From positions 1-33,951 of the forward strand of contig NZ_QBBX01000027.1 in the NCBI RefSeq assembly GCF_003073175.1: a DNA stretch of 33,951 nt, written 5' to 3'. The notes beneath the pieces are model-generated. The model worked only from the letters and a program-made list of their open reading frames with translations, did no database searches and was not told where the DNA came from. Numbering within the stretch: position 1 is the first letter of the stretch; each line of letters begins with the position of its first letter. A program made the position numbers and the translations under genes. Below are positions 1 to 7,389 of the stretch, in pieces. Source of the DNA: Peribacillus acanthi. GTDB lineage: Bacteria; Bacillota; Bacilli; Bacillales; DSM-1321.

Positions 1-115
1 AAATAGTTAAGTACTATTAAATATAATGAAAAACTAGTTGAAAACGTTGGGAAAGCAATTTACACAATATTACGGACTTGACTCCTTTTATTATGTAAAA
101 CAGCCTGCTTCAACC

Positions 116-220
116 TTTTAAGGGCAACTTCAATCATTTTATGACCAAACTATCCTGATTTACAACCAACTTTTCCAGTTTTACGCCCAACTTCAACAAG
201 ATTACGCCCAACTTGTCGAA
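116..220. repeat. Five degenerate ~21-nt tandem units
   Basis: Units lie at 116-136, 137-158, 159-178, 179-200 and 201-220. Each opens with a T-rich run and continues roughly as acgcccaacttcaac; the last two are the most alike. The unit length is steady at 20-22 nt although the sequence has drifted. The array is not coding in any sensible frame and has no spacer structure like CRISPR. Its function is unknown. It looks like a decaying intergenic tandem repeat, similar in style but not in sequence to the arrays near 5.4 and 6.2 kb. Confidence 0.6.
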
Positions 221-408
221 TATATAGACAGTAGCAAATGTTAAATACATTATTCAGAGTTACCTCTTTTCAAAAATATTCAAGTGACTCTCGGAAATCA
301 CTCCTTAATCCTTCCCATCATATATAGAAGCCTCCTCAATCAATGATGGCTGTTCTGTTTTAACGAGAATCTGATCATAATCGACAGTGTGCATAACCTT
401 CTTCTTAA

Positions 409-438
409 TTTGATATTTAGTTAATCTTTCGTGATAAT
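409..438 (+). promoter_or_regulatory. Possible sigma-A promoter of ywbE
   Basis: TTGATA (409-414) and GATAAT (433-438) are separated by 18 nt, 43 nt before the ywbE start codon. The match is moderate and was found by eye. Confidence 0.35.
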
Positions 439-481
439 GGATAACATGACATTGAATTATTAAAAAGAGATGAGGATAAAA

Positions 482-679
482 ATGACTGACGGTAGATACA
501 GGAAAAATGTCCAAGCTGGTTTGGAAGTTGATATCGTATTAAAGAAAGATCAACGGACAGGGAATACTACGCGAGGGATTGTCAAAGATTTACTAACGAA
601 TTCACAGTTTCACCCACATGGTATTAAAGTTCGCCTTCAAGACGGACAAGTTGGCAGGGTACAGGGGATTGCGGAATAA
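482..679 (+). CDS. ywbE: YwbE family protein (DUF2196)
   Basis: A 65-residue basic protein matching the small conserved YwbE family in length and sequence. The hallmark is the block KDQRTGN...GIVKDLLTNS..HPHGIKVRLQDGQVGRVQ, which covers nearly the whole protein. The family has no established biochemical role; the compact basic fold suggests nucleic-acid or ribosome association, but that is inference. An in-frame ATG at 470 exists, but the ATG at 482 is chosen because GAGATGAGG (467-475) sits 6 nt before it and because the family begins near this point. The gene is monocistronic, with a strong terminator 15 nt downstream. Family assignment is confident; function is not. Confidence 0.9.
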   Translation: MTDGRYRKNVQAGLEVDIVLKKDQRTGNTTRGIVKDLLTNSQFHPHGIKVRLQDGQVGRVQGIAE

Positions 680-694
680 TTTTATATAAAAAAC

Positions 695-729
695 AAAACG
701 CGTAGAGTTTACTTCACTCTACGCGTTTT
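695..729. terminator. Bidirectional terminator between ywbE and DUF4260
   Basis: A perfect 14-bp inverted repeat (695-708 with 716-729) encloses a 7-nt loop and ends in T runs on both strands. It can serve rightward ywbE and the leftward gene ending at 762. Confidence 0.9.
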
Positions 730-761
730 TGTATTGCTAATTGAATTATTTTTAAGTCCCC

Positions 762-1094
762 TTACACACGATTAAGATGGGTTTCTTTAAAAGCCGTTGG
801 ATATTTTAATCCATATCCAAGCATTCGATCCATACCAATATGTGCAGACCAAATTAATCCGATTGCTAAAACTGTTGGGCTAGATAACAATAGCCCACAG
901 AAAATAACAATGACTGTTATGATATACGTATGGAATAAATTATACAGCATTGCACCAACCTTATTATTAGCCAGGTAACCAAGCATTGATATATCCGGCG
1001 CAAATAATAAAGTGAAGAAAAGTGCCCAACTATAATTACAATATCCATAAAAATAAATACTTAATGTTAATACTGCAACGCCTTCAATTTGCAA
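762..1094 (-). CDS. DUF4260 family small membrane protein
   Basis: A 110-aa hydrophobic protein with about four predicted membrane segments. Signature stretches of the DUF4260 family are present: LFAPDISMLGYLANNKVG near residue 32, YNLFHTY, and the C-terminal HIGMDRMLGYGLKYPTAFKETHL. No biochemical function is known for the family. The start shown is the TTG at 1094, with a weak AAGG 5 nt upstream. Five codons further up, a CTG (1109) lies 7 nt after a much stronger AGGGGG and would give the N-terminus MNKVLLQIEG; no ATG, GTG or TTG is available there. The gene lies about 55 nt downstream of the alpha/beta hydrolase and is probably co-transcribed with it. Confidence 0.85.
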   Translation of the reverse strand: MQIEGVAVLTLSIYFYGYCNYSWALFFTLLFAPDISMLGYLANNKVGAMLYNLFHTYIITVIVIFCGLLLSSPTVLAIGLIWSAHIGMDRMLGYGLKYPTAFKETHLNRV

Positions 1095-1149
1095 AAGAAC
1101 CTTATTCAGTTAAATTCCCCCTATTATTTATATATTCTAATCCAATTTT

Positions 1150-2019
1150 CTAATAATGCTTCTTTAGAAATCTAAGCATATCGCTCTTCTCTAGCTCCAA
1201 AACTTTATCAGAAGAAAAATGGCCACTTTCGTAAATTTGGCTTTCTACTAGATTAGGGATAACTTGTTTAGCTCGATGGATGAGTTTTTCTCCAGGGAAG
1301 AAAATATCTTTTGTTTTGCCGATGATCATAGTCGGGGCTAAGTAATTTTGTAATTCACTCTCCTCTACTATCTTTGGCATATCTCGTTCCAATTTGACGC
1401 TCCGGAAAACCTCACCTGTTATCTCAGCATCAATATCCTTCATATTTCCATCTGACATGGCTTCTGCTATTTTTGCTAGTTGCTTTTGAGATCCATTTAC
1501 CTTTAGGATCATTAATGGTAACAAGATTTTCCTAATCATGTCCACCTTGGGGCCAAGAACGATCCCAGCAGGTGCATACAGAATAGAACAGGTAATCCTC
1601 TCTGGAAAGTATCTTGCCAACCTTAGGATGATTCCCCCTCCAAATGAAGCTCCTACAAATCCAGCTTTCTCTATGCGAAAATAATTCATAAGATCAACTA
1701 TCCAATTTGCAAAGCTATCATCCTGAGAGGAAACCCTTGTTTCAGCACTCAACCCGGGATGACCCACTGTATCCGGTGCATACACTCTATACTCATATAG
1801 AAGGGAAGAAAACCAAGATAGCGTCATTGGATTAATGCAATTTCCTCCATGTAAAATAAACAAAGGCTTTCCCTCTTTTGGCCCAGTAACTAATACGTGT
1901 GTTATACCAAATCTAGTATTGATATATTCTCTATCAAAAGGTATATTAAAAGTTTTTAAATAAGAAGCATAGTGGTCCTGGAGTTTCTTCTTTCCTGCAT
2001 CACTAATATATATAGACAT
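1150..2019 (-). CDS. Alpha/beta hydrolase
   Basis: A 289-aa cytoplasmic hydrolase of the alpha/beta fold. The HGG oxyanion motif is at residues 57-59, the nucleophile elbow GASFG has Ser125, the acid is likely Asp238 in IIGKTKDIF, and the base is His267 in ESGHFS. A helical cap occupies roughly residues 150-225. No signal peptide is present. The substrate cannot be read from sequence; carboxylesterase or lactonase activity is plausible. The ATG at 2019 follows GAGGTGAG, which lies inside the tail of the upstream GNAT gene, whose stop is 2 nt before this start, so translation is probably coupled. Confidence 0.88.
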   Translation of the reverse strand: MSIYISDAGKKKLQDHYASYLKTFNIPFDREYINTRFGITHVLVTGPKEGKPLFILHGGNCINPMTLSWFSSLLYEYRVYAPDTVGHPGLSAETRVSSQDDSFANWIVDLMNYFRIEKAGFVGASFGGGIILRLARYFPERITCSILYAPAGIVLGPKVDMIRKILLPLMILKVNGSQKQLAKIAEAMSDGNMKDIDAEITGEVFRSVKLERDMPKIVEESELQNYLAPTMIIGKTKDIFFPGEKLIHRAKQVIPNLVESQIYESGHFSSDKVLELEKSDMLRFLKKHY

Positions 2020-2021
2020 AC

Positions 2022-2624
2022 TTATCTCACCTCAAAATGGTACGTTTGCAAATAGCCCTCTAATCTAGCCTTCACTGTATCCCATTCTTTATTGATGATA
2101 CTAAAATAAGCACTATCTCGGTTATAGCCGTTTGGCATAATTCGATCTTGCCTTAAAACTCCCTCAAAAGTTGCCCCGATTCTTTGGATTGCCGTTTTTG
2201 AACGCTCATTACGGTTATCCGCTTTAAATTGAACGCGGACGGAATCTAGATGTTCCATGCAGTACCTTAATAATAGATACTTAGATTCGGTGTTGATTCT
2301 CGTTCTCCAAACATCCTTCGAATACCATGTCCATCCGATTTCAAGGCTACGATTTCCTTTTGAGATGTTTAAAAACCTTGTACTCCCAACGACTTTATCA
2401 TTCTCTAAATCTATGACGACAAATGGAAACTCTGTCCCCTTTTCCTTCGCCGCCAATGCTTCTTCGACTAATCGCTCCATATCAGACACTGTTTCTACCT
2501 GGATCGACATATACGTCCAAATCTCAGGACTGCTACCTGCTTTAAATAAACCCTCGATATGAGAACGCTCCATCGGGACTAACTTCACTCGTTCCCCAAC
2601 TAATATGGTATCATCAATGTTCAT
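2022..2624 (-). CDS. GNAT family N-acetyltransferase (RimJ/RimL type)
   Basis: A 200-aa acetyltransferase of the Acetyltransf_3 / RimL-like branch. It would transfer acetyl from acetyl-CoA to an amine, possibly a protein N-terminus or small molecule. The region LEIGWTWYSKDVWRT.INTESKYLLLRY and the later block VQFKADNRNERSKTAIQRIGA..EGVLR are hallmark strand and CoA-site segments, followed by the usual MPNGY.RDSAYFSI ending. It is the first gene of a leftward operon with the alpha/beta hydrolase. The ATG at 2624 has GAGGT 8 nt upstream. The acceptor is unknown. Confidence 0.9.
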   Translation of the reverse strand: MNIDDTILVGERVKLVPMERSHIEGLFKAGSSPEIWTYMSIQVETVSDMERLVEEALAAKEKGTEFPFVVIDLENDKVVGSTRFLNISKGNRSLEIGWTWYSKDVWRTRINTESKYLLLRYCMEHLDSVRVQFKADNRNERSKTAIQRIGATFEGVLRQDRIMPNGYNRDSAYFSIINKEWDTVKARLEGYLQTYHFEVR

Positions 2625-2739
2625 GGCCTACTACCTCTTTTCTGGAATATCTTTCTAAAAGAGATTATACAAGACATGTGACCTTTCTAAAATGGACAGT
2701 TTTAAATTTATTTAAGGGGTCAATACATTATTTAATTAA

Positions 2740-2774
2740 GACAAAAAGGCTAACTTTATAGTTAACCTTTTGTC
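2740..2774 (-). terminator. Terminator after the SEC-C gene
   Basis: A near-perfect stem (2740-2754 with 2761-2774) carries a T-rich run on the leftward strand, about 50 nt past the SEC-C gene stop. Confidence 0.75.
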
Positions 2775-2825
2775 GACAATCTGACAGCACCTGAAAATAG
2801 GTAGTGTTTAATTTTCCTTCGGTTT

Positions 2826-3959
2826 CTAGTTGCCACAACACTTCTTATATTTTTTTCCACTTCCACAAGTACAAGGATCATTTCGTCCTACCTTACTCTC
2901 ACTTACAAATGGAATGACATTTGAAGATTTGCCCTCCATAGACTTCTGGAAATGCAACTCATTTTCTAGAGCAATTTCTCTCCATGTTTCAAGCTGTGGA
3001 TGATGTAACCCCATCACCGTGTAAAAACCATAGGCGACTGGCTCACGCTCCACAATAAAGGAACTAATATTTTTCTTCATATAATCATTGATTTCTGGTA
3101 TTGCTTTCTCAGACAATTGGTGGCAAAGGGGCTCCAACAAGACTTCTTTGTCTTCAACGTCTTTGCTGTTATTATAAGCATCCCTCAGCGTCTGAAGGGC
3201 AAATGGCGTTTTGATGTTTGCTACGATGGAACTTGCATAGATATTGGATTCTGGATTCCTTAAATATGGTGCTACAGCTTCTACGACTTCATCACTTTGG
3301 AAATAAATCAGTGTATCCGCAACTTCCTCCAGTAAATCGTCTTGGTCACGTGTCAATAGGCTTGCAAGTATCGGGATGTACTGCCTTAAACCCATTAATT
3401 TTATCGCATAGATTCCGAGGATTCCATAATCTGAAAACCAATCATCCCCAAGCTCTACATTCATTATTTCAGCAATTTCATTCTCATGGTACCAATTCTT
3501 TTCTACTAAAGTTTTCACAATGTGCTTTAGAAGATTAAAATTCGGAGATTCGGTATGGAGCTCTTGATGCAACTCTTCCCAAACATCGTCTTTATCTCCA
3601 TTTAACAGAACATGATAAGTATCCAAAGTTTTCATTGGCAGATAGGTAGAAAGATCATTTTTATACTTCAAAGCCATCTCAGGTTCAATTTTTTCAAACA
3701 ACCAAATATAGAAATGCTTCTCATCTTGCTTACAATTCTTTACCCCTTGTAACATGGATTTCAAAGCTTCAATCGTGATTGGTAGCTTAAGTAATTCTGA
3801 TAAAATGATTAGCTTATCTTGTTCAATAGCAATTTTAACGAATTCCTCCGTCCACTCACTTGGCACATTCGGATAATCTCTCAACATATGTAAAACATAA
3901 TCCTGAATCAATGGATCAGGATGTGTAATAAATGGTTTTACTTTTTCTAAAAATGTCAT
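2826..3959 (-). CDS. HEAT-like repeat protein with C-terminal SEC-C zinc motif
   Basis: A 377-aa soluble, mostly helical protein ending in a SEC-C motif, [18 protein letters not shown], with the zinc-binding pattern C-x-C-x8-C-C. The body has helical repeats of HEAT type, for example [20 protein letters not shown] and [22 protein letters not shown] motifs bind zinc and mediate protein contacts, as in SecA; the partner here is unknown. A longer frame begins at 4055 without a ribosome binding site. The start at 3959 is chosen because GGAGG (3968-3972 on the complement) lies 8 nt upstream and the new N-terminus [17 protein letters not shown] fits the family. An adjacent ATG at 3962 is a less well spaced alternative. 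Confidence 0.85.
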   Translation of the reverse strand: MTFLEKVKPFITHPDPLIQDYVLHMLRDYPNVPSEWTEEFVKIAIEQDKLIILSELLKLPITIEALKSMLQGVKNCKQDEKHFYIWLFEKIEPEMALKYKNDLSTYLPMKTLDTYHVLLNGDKDDVWEELHQELHTESPNFNLLKHIVKTLVEKNWYHENEIAEIMNVELGDDWFSDYGILGIYAIKLMGLRQYIPILASLLTRDQDDLLEEVADTLIYFQSDEVVEAVAPYLRNPESNIYASSIVANIKTPFALQTLRDAYNNSKDVEDKEVLLEPLCHQLSEKAIPEINDYMKKNISSFIVEREPVAYGFYTVMGLHHPQLETWREIALENELHFQKSMEGKSSNVIPFVSESKVGRNDPCTCGSGKKYKKCCGN

Positions 3960-4133
3960 CATTTCATCCTCCATACTTTCACCATACAACAAAGTGAATG
4001 AGCGGACAAGTCTTGCGAACGCCCTGCTTCTTTTTGGAAACATAACGAGGTTCATAATGCTTATGAATAGGAAACAGAAGTTAAAGATTCTTCTGGTGAC
4101 TATCTTTTCATCTATTAATGAAATTTTTTTGCA

Positions 4134-4185
4134 CTATGAAAAAACCAATCGTTCAGGGCTAGTTTCCTAAAAACTAGCTCTGAAC
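4134..4185 (-). terminator. Terminator overlapping the end of the 393-aa gene
   Basis: A 15-nt inverted repeat (4151-4165 with 4171-4185, one mismatch) with a 5-nt loop is followed leftward by GGTTTTTTC. The stem contains the TAG stop codon of the gene. Confidence 0.8.
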
Positions 4186-5355
4186 TATGTCTACGATTTT
4201 AAATCTATATTCATCCGGTAGCTTATCCTGTTGACGAGAGATTTCTGCCCTTAAGCTTTCTCTACCCTTTATGATAATTTCTTGCTTATTTAGAACAATT
4301 TTCCCGAAGCTATATGGTGCCCAATAGGTATCAATAAAATCAATGTGGGCTATCCCTACTTTTCCTGAATTTAAATCTGTGACTTTGAGTTTATATTCTG
4401 CTTTAGCCAGATGATTTTGAGGAACTTGGTAAATGATTTCAGCCCGGATATTCTTGTTCTCTTTAGAAGAGTATATTAACTCTAAATCTGTGCCTTGTTG
4501 TTCAATTGTTCGTATGACTTTTTCAATTTTATCTCTTTCAAGATGGTCAAATTCCGAAATAAGCCTTAACCCACGGCAAACACTTTCAAAAACCATTTGT
4601 GATTTATTTTCCTCTTTTTGATATTGGGTTATATCGAGTGTAGTATATGTATACTTAAACCACTCTTCTAAAGCTATATCCTGCTTAGCCTGTTCCATAG
4701 TTTCTCCGATGCTGATATAAATTTCATCATAGCCTGGAAGCCTCACTTCATTCCTTCTTAATAAATTACTAAATAGCACTGAGTAAATATAATCGTAAGG
4801 TGCCAAAGTTCCTTTTTCAAAATGGTCATAAATACGGATACCTACGATTTTTTTTGTTAACGGCCTTTTCTTCTTGGTATAGCTGTACATGACCGTATCA
4901 GCTCTTTTAGCGTTATTTTGAAAGATTATCTCATTTTGCATTTGGGCATATAGAATCAAAGCGTTGGTGGTTTTGGGTGCGAAAATGAGGGAACTTTTAT
5001 AATCATTGAGCAAACCTTCCCCTTGATAATCAAATGGTTCTTTTGGAATATGGGACACCTTTTGAATCGCTTCTTCTATTTTCGATAATCCTTGGTGGAA
5101 GTCATCTATATTTAACTTATTGTTCTCCTTAAAACTCCCACTAATCTCAACTTCCGCGATAGTTCCGTAAAGGGTCTTTAACTTGAATTTTTTTGACGGT
5201 GGTGCGTGATTGATAAATCGGATGAGAATGCACTCAAATGTATATCCATGAAAAATACCTATCAAATGCTCATTTAGAAAAGTATCTAATAATCGTAGAT
5301 TAACATTTTCCGTCTCTTTACTAATAAAGTCTTTATATTCAATTAGGAATCTCAT
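4174..5355 (-). CDS. Unrecognised 393-aa protein
   Basis: I do not recognise a family. The protein is soluble, lacks a signal peptide or membrane segment, and is rich in charged and aromatic residues. The N-terminal third looks beta-rich (IGIFHGYTFECILIRFINH, LKTLYGTIAEVEISGSF), the middle is a helical, charged segment around EQAKQDIALEEWFKYTYTTLD, and the C-terminus returns to short strands. There are no cysteine clusters and no nucleotide-binding motifs. The ATG at 5355 has GGAGGG 5 nt upstream, so translation is well supported. It is monocistronic, with its terminator overlapping the stop codon. Similar lone proteins in Bacillus are sometimes toxin-immunity factors, but no toxin is visible nearby, so that would be speculation. 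Confidence 0.75.
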   Translation of the reverse strand: MRFLIEYKDFISKETENVNLRLLDTFLNEHLIGIFHGYTFECILIRFINHAPPSKKFKLKTLYGTIAEVEISGSFKENNKLNIDDFHQGLSKIEEAIQKVSHIPKEPFDYQGEGLLNDYKSSLIFAPKTTNALILYAQMQNEIIFQNNAKRADTVMYSYTKKKRPLTKKIVGIRIYDHFEKGTLAPYDYIYSVLFSNLLRRNEVRLPGYDEIYISIGETMEQAKQDIALEEWFKYTYTTLDITQYQKEENKSQMVFESVCRGLRLISEFDHLERDKIEKVIRTIEQQGTDLELIYSSKENKNIRAEIIYQVPQNHLAKAEYKLKVTDLNSGKVGIAHIDFIDTYWAPYSFGKIVLNKQEIIIKGRESLRAEISRQQDKLPDEYRFKIVDIVQS

Positions 5356-5421
5356 ATTTCCCTCCGTCCCTATAATTTTCTCATAACTGTCTTACAGGTC
5401 ATTCTAGTTTAGTAAAGTACT

Positions 5422-5511
5422 ATTTATCGTTTACAAAGGATTGTTTACCCTTCAAATAACTCCGGATTCCCTTCTCTTTCGATGATTTTACCTTTCACTT
5501 TTAAGATTATT
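5422..5511. repeat. ~20-nt repeat array, copy A
   Basis: The array is made of degenerate units built around tttaccNttcac. It aligns without gaps to 6205-6292 at about 80% identity by eye, including the shared core ctttcgatgatttt and ctttcactttt. It directly abuts the DUF4253 remnant, as copy B precedes the intact DUF4253 gene. Confidence 0.7.
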
Positions 5512-5513
5512 AG

Positions 5514-5589
5514 ATGACTGGCTCGAATCAAGTCAAATGGATACCGATTTTCCAGTCCTTATGTTTAGCTTTATAAGTTAAATTTCCAT
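5514..5589 (-). pseudogene. Frameshifted remnant of a DUF4253 gene
   Basis: Read leftward, 5514-5561 aligns to codons of the intact DUF4253 gene around KDWNKRYPFDLIGVNH (35 of 48 columns identical by my count). The fragment reads KDWKI, then after a one-base deletion YPFDLIRASH. Only this small piece of the gene is recognisable. An AGGAGG (5597-5602) with ATG at 5589 precedes it, but that frame stops after three codons. The setting matches the intact locus, with an array on one side and gtrA on the other, which supports descent from a duplicated copy rather than chance similarity. Confidence 0.7.
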
Positions 5590-5617
5590 TGTATGACCTC
5601 CTTTTCAAAAAGACCCT

Positions 5618-5646
5618 TTGTTCCATATCGAGACATGACGTATTAT
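5618..5646 (+). promoter_or_regulatory. Promoter of the gtrA-like gene
   Basis: TTGTTC (5618-5623) and TATTAT (5641-5646) are 17 nt apart, 34 nt upstream of the start codon. Confidence 0.55.
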
Positions 5647-5680
5647 AGGTAGGTAGATTTTTTATAGAAAGGGAGCAAAT

Positions 5681-6064
5681 ATGTTAGTAAGAAACGATTT
5701 ATTTCTTAAATTCTTAAAATATAGTTTTGTAGGCTTTTTCTCCACTCTCATCTATTTTTTGTCCGTGTATATTTTAGTCGAGCTCCTGCTTATGGAACCA
5801 ATAATGGGATCAGCATTTTCTTTTTTAATTATGACGGTATTTTCTTTTTTCCTTAATAAGAAATATACCTTTAAAAGTGATTTTTCTAACCAAAAATTAG
5901 TACGATTTTTCATTGTGTCTGGTATCGGTTTTATGTTGAATTTCGTTATTATGTACAGCATTGTTTCTTTGCTCTCCTATCATTATTTTCTAGGCGAATT
6001 GGCGACCATATTGGTCATTCCATTGGTGAATTTCCTATTAAATAATTATTGGACATTCAAATAG
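5681..6064 (+). CDS. GtrA family membrane protein
   Basis: A 127-aa protein with four predicted membrane helices (about residues 10-36, 42-58, 74-98 and 101-120). It carries the GtrA signatures LKYSFVGFFSTLIYF near the N-terminus, NKKYTFKS after helix 2, and the terminal NFLLNNYWTFK. Members are linked to flipping or transfer of lipid-linked sugars across the membrane for cell-surface glycosylation. No glycosyltransferase lies beside it here, so the substrate is unknown. The start has GAAAGGGAG upstream, and a promoter and terminator flank it as a single-gene unit. It is the surviving gtrA of a duplicated locus; the second copy is reduced to its 3' end at 7242-7295. Confidence 0.9.
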   Translation: MLVRNDLFLKFLKYSFVGFFSTLIYFLSVYILVELLLMEPIMGSAFSFLIMTVFSFFLNKKYTFKSDFSNQKLVRFFIVSGIGFMLNFVIMYSIVSLLSYHYFLGELATILVIPLVNFLLNNYWTFK

Positions 6065-6121
6065 TACAACCCTAAATTAGTTACACCCCATAATAATCCT
6101 GGGCACTCCATCAAAATAAAA

Positions 6122-6172
6122 AAAGGACTGACTTAAATGGTCGTTAAATGACGATCATTTGAGTCAACCTTT
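6122..6172 (+). terminator. Terminator of the gtrA-like gene
   Basis: A long imperfect hairpin pairs aaaggactgacttaaat-type sequence (6122-6144) with 6151-6172 around a short loop. The final T run is short, so efficiency is uncertain. Confidence 0.65.
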
Positions 6173-6204
6173 CATGTCTCGACGAAATCTATATTCTTTC
6201 AATT

Positions 6205-6345
6205 AATTTATCGTTCACTTACGATAGTTTACCATTCAGAAAACCCTAGATTCCCTCCGCTTTCGATGATTTTCCCTTTCACTTTTGAATATTTACTTTT
6301 CACTTTTACGATTTTCAGCAAATTTACCGTTCACTTAGCCCTGTT
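6205..6345. repeat. ~20-nt repeat array, copy B
   Basis: Six or seven degenerate units of about 20 nt share tttaccNttcactttt followed by a gat-containing spacer. The first 88 nt match copy A at 5422-5511; the array then continues with further units to about 6345. It has no ORF and no CRISPR-like regularity. Confidence 0.7.
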
Positions 6346-6478
6346 AATCTTTCAAATTCTTTGATATTCATTCCCATGGGAGGAGCTAACCCTTCACTCC
6401 GTCTTCCCAACCTTTCAGCAGCATTCAATTACCCTGCCCTTCTGAGAAAACATTCTAGTATTCTGTATGAAGTTGCAA

Positions 6479-7102
6479 TCAATCCCACCATAAGAATAAA
6501 TTCTTCGTCTCTGTCAGTTCCTCGATAAGCCCTTCTATGCTTTCAGACCCTTGTTCGACAATGTCTGGGCAAAATGCATAAATTTCTTTCGCAAAAGAAA
6601 TCAACTCATCTCCCTCAGGTAAATAAGAAAATTGAATTTCTACCCAATCATGATTAACTCCGATAAGATCAAATGGATAGCGTTTGTTCCAATCCTTTAA
6701 TTTAACTAAAATATCATGATTGCTAATCCCAGAGTTTTCTCCATTTGTTTGTAATATTTTTAGAATTTCAAACGGGTCATTCTCTGGTATTACTCCTATC
6801 TTGCAGGCTTTCTTTAGACCGAAGCTCCTTTCCAAAATAATTACTATTAATCCGAAAGGTCTCAGCTTTGATTGAAGATTCATTACTAAATCTTCGATCC
6901 CCTGAAGGGAAGCCATAAAAGAAACCCCTATTTCTCTTACTTTATCCTCTTCAAACATAGCTCTTGTCACACTTAGCTCTAACCGTTTATTTGTAGCTTC
7001 TTTAATAATAGAAAGAGCTTCGGTAGCAATCCCCATTTCCACGACTTTTTCATCGTTTAAGTATTCATCTTTTCCTAATCCTAGTAGTTTTTTTAAAAAC
7101 AT
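6479..7102 (-). CDS. DUF4253 domain-containing protein
   Basis: A 207-aa soluble protein. The C-terminal half (about residues 80-207) matches DUF4253, with the order LRPFGLIVIILERSFG, KIGVIPENDPFEILKILQTNG, DWNKRYPFDLIGVNHDWVEI, KEIYAFCPDIVEQG, and the closing ETKNLFLWWD. The domain is common in Bacillus and Streptomyces but has no firmly established function. The N-terminal 75 residues are helical and less conserved. The ATG at 7102 is preceded by GAGGGTG. The gene is the intact member of a duplicated pair; a short frameshifted relative survives at 5514-5589. Confidence 0.88.
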   Translation of the reverse strand: MFLKKLLGLGKDEYLNDEKVVEMGIATEALSIIKEATNKRLELSVTRAMFEEDKVREIGVSFMASLQGIEDLVMNLQSKLRPFGLIVIILERSFGLKKACKIGVIPENDPFEILKILQTNGENSGISNHDILVKLKDWNKRYPFDLIGVNHDWVEIQFSYLPEGDELISFAKEIYAFCPDIVEQGSESIEGLIEELTETKNLFLWWD

Positions 7103-7241
7103 ATTTACACCCTCTCTTCTTATTGTCCAATCATATAAAATATTGCGTATAAAATGAAATAGTAAAAAATATTCAGCGAATGATCTATGACAAACTAAGC
7201 ACTTAAAATGTCATAACCCCTTGATTTGCTAACATCTTTTC

Positions 7242-7295
7242 ATATATACCCGATTTCCCCTGAATAATTATTGGACATTCAAGGAGTACAGGTGA
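7242..7295 (+). pseudogene. 3'-terminal remnant of a second gtrA-like gene
   Basis: Positions 7263-7282 are an exact 20-nt copy of 6041-6060, the last codons of the intact gtrA-like gene. In the same frame 7260-7295 reads LNNYWTFKEYR then TGA, the typical GtrA C-terminus with a three-residue extension. Upstream sequence (7242-7259) no longer resembles GtrA and no start remains. It lies beyond the 5' end of the DUF4253 gene, the same relative position gtrA holds in copy A. Confidence 0.75.
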
Positions 7296-7389
7296 AATTT
7301 TTCTAAACATGGGTCTAAATCGAACAGTGAACATATATTTTATATGAAGGATTATGTATTACATCCCATATGAAATAGGTGAGAGCCAT

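Larger units (their letters stand above)
1..481. other. Gene-free left edge with a degenerate repeat array
   Basis: No convincing gene is visible in this AT-rich stretch. It holds the ~21-nt repeat array at 116-220 and a possible ywbE promoter at 409-438. A leftward 69-codon open frame at 305-514 overlaps the ywbE ribosome binding site and start and has no family resemblance, so it is not called. Confidence 0.6.
5356..5680. other. Intergenic region with repeat array, gene remnant and promoter
   Basis: This region holds array copy A (5422-5511), a DUF4253 remnant on the minus strand (5514-5589) and the promoter of the gtrA-like gene (5618-5646). No intact gene is present. Confidence 0.7.
6065..6478. 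other. Intergenic region with terminator and repeat array copy B
   Basis: This region contains the gtrA terminator (6122-6172) and the repeat array (6205-6345). The remaining ~130 nt before the DUF4253 gene end holds nothing I recognise. Confidence 0.6.

Noticed and set aside
39-52. Possible second cre box (TGAAAACGTTGGGA)
   Set aside because: Only 12 of 14 positions match, and no gene or promoter is near enough to give it meaning.
116-220. CRISPR array
   Set aside because: Units are 20-22 nt with no distinct spacers and no cas genes; it is a degenerate tandem repeat.
305-514. Leftward 69-codon open frame
   Set aside because: It covers the promoter and start of ywbE on the other strand, has no ribosome binding site that I see, and no family resemblance.
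6205-6345. CRISPR array or coding repeat
   Set aside because: Units drift continuously without spacer/repeat alternation and no frame stays open.
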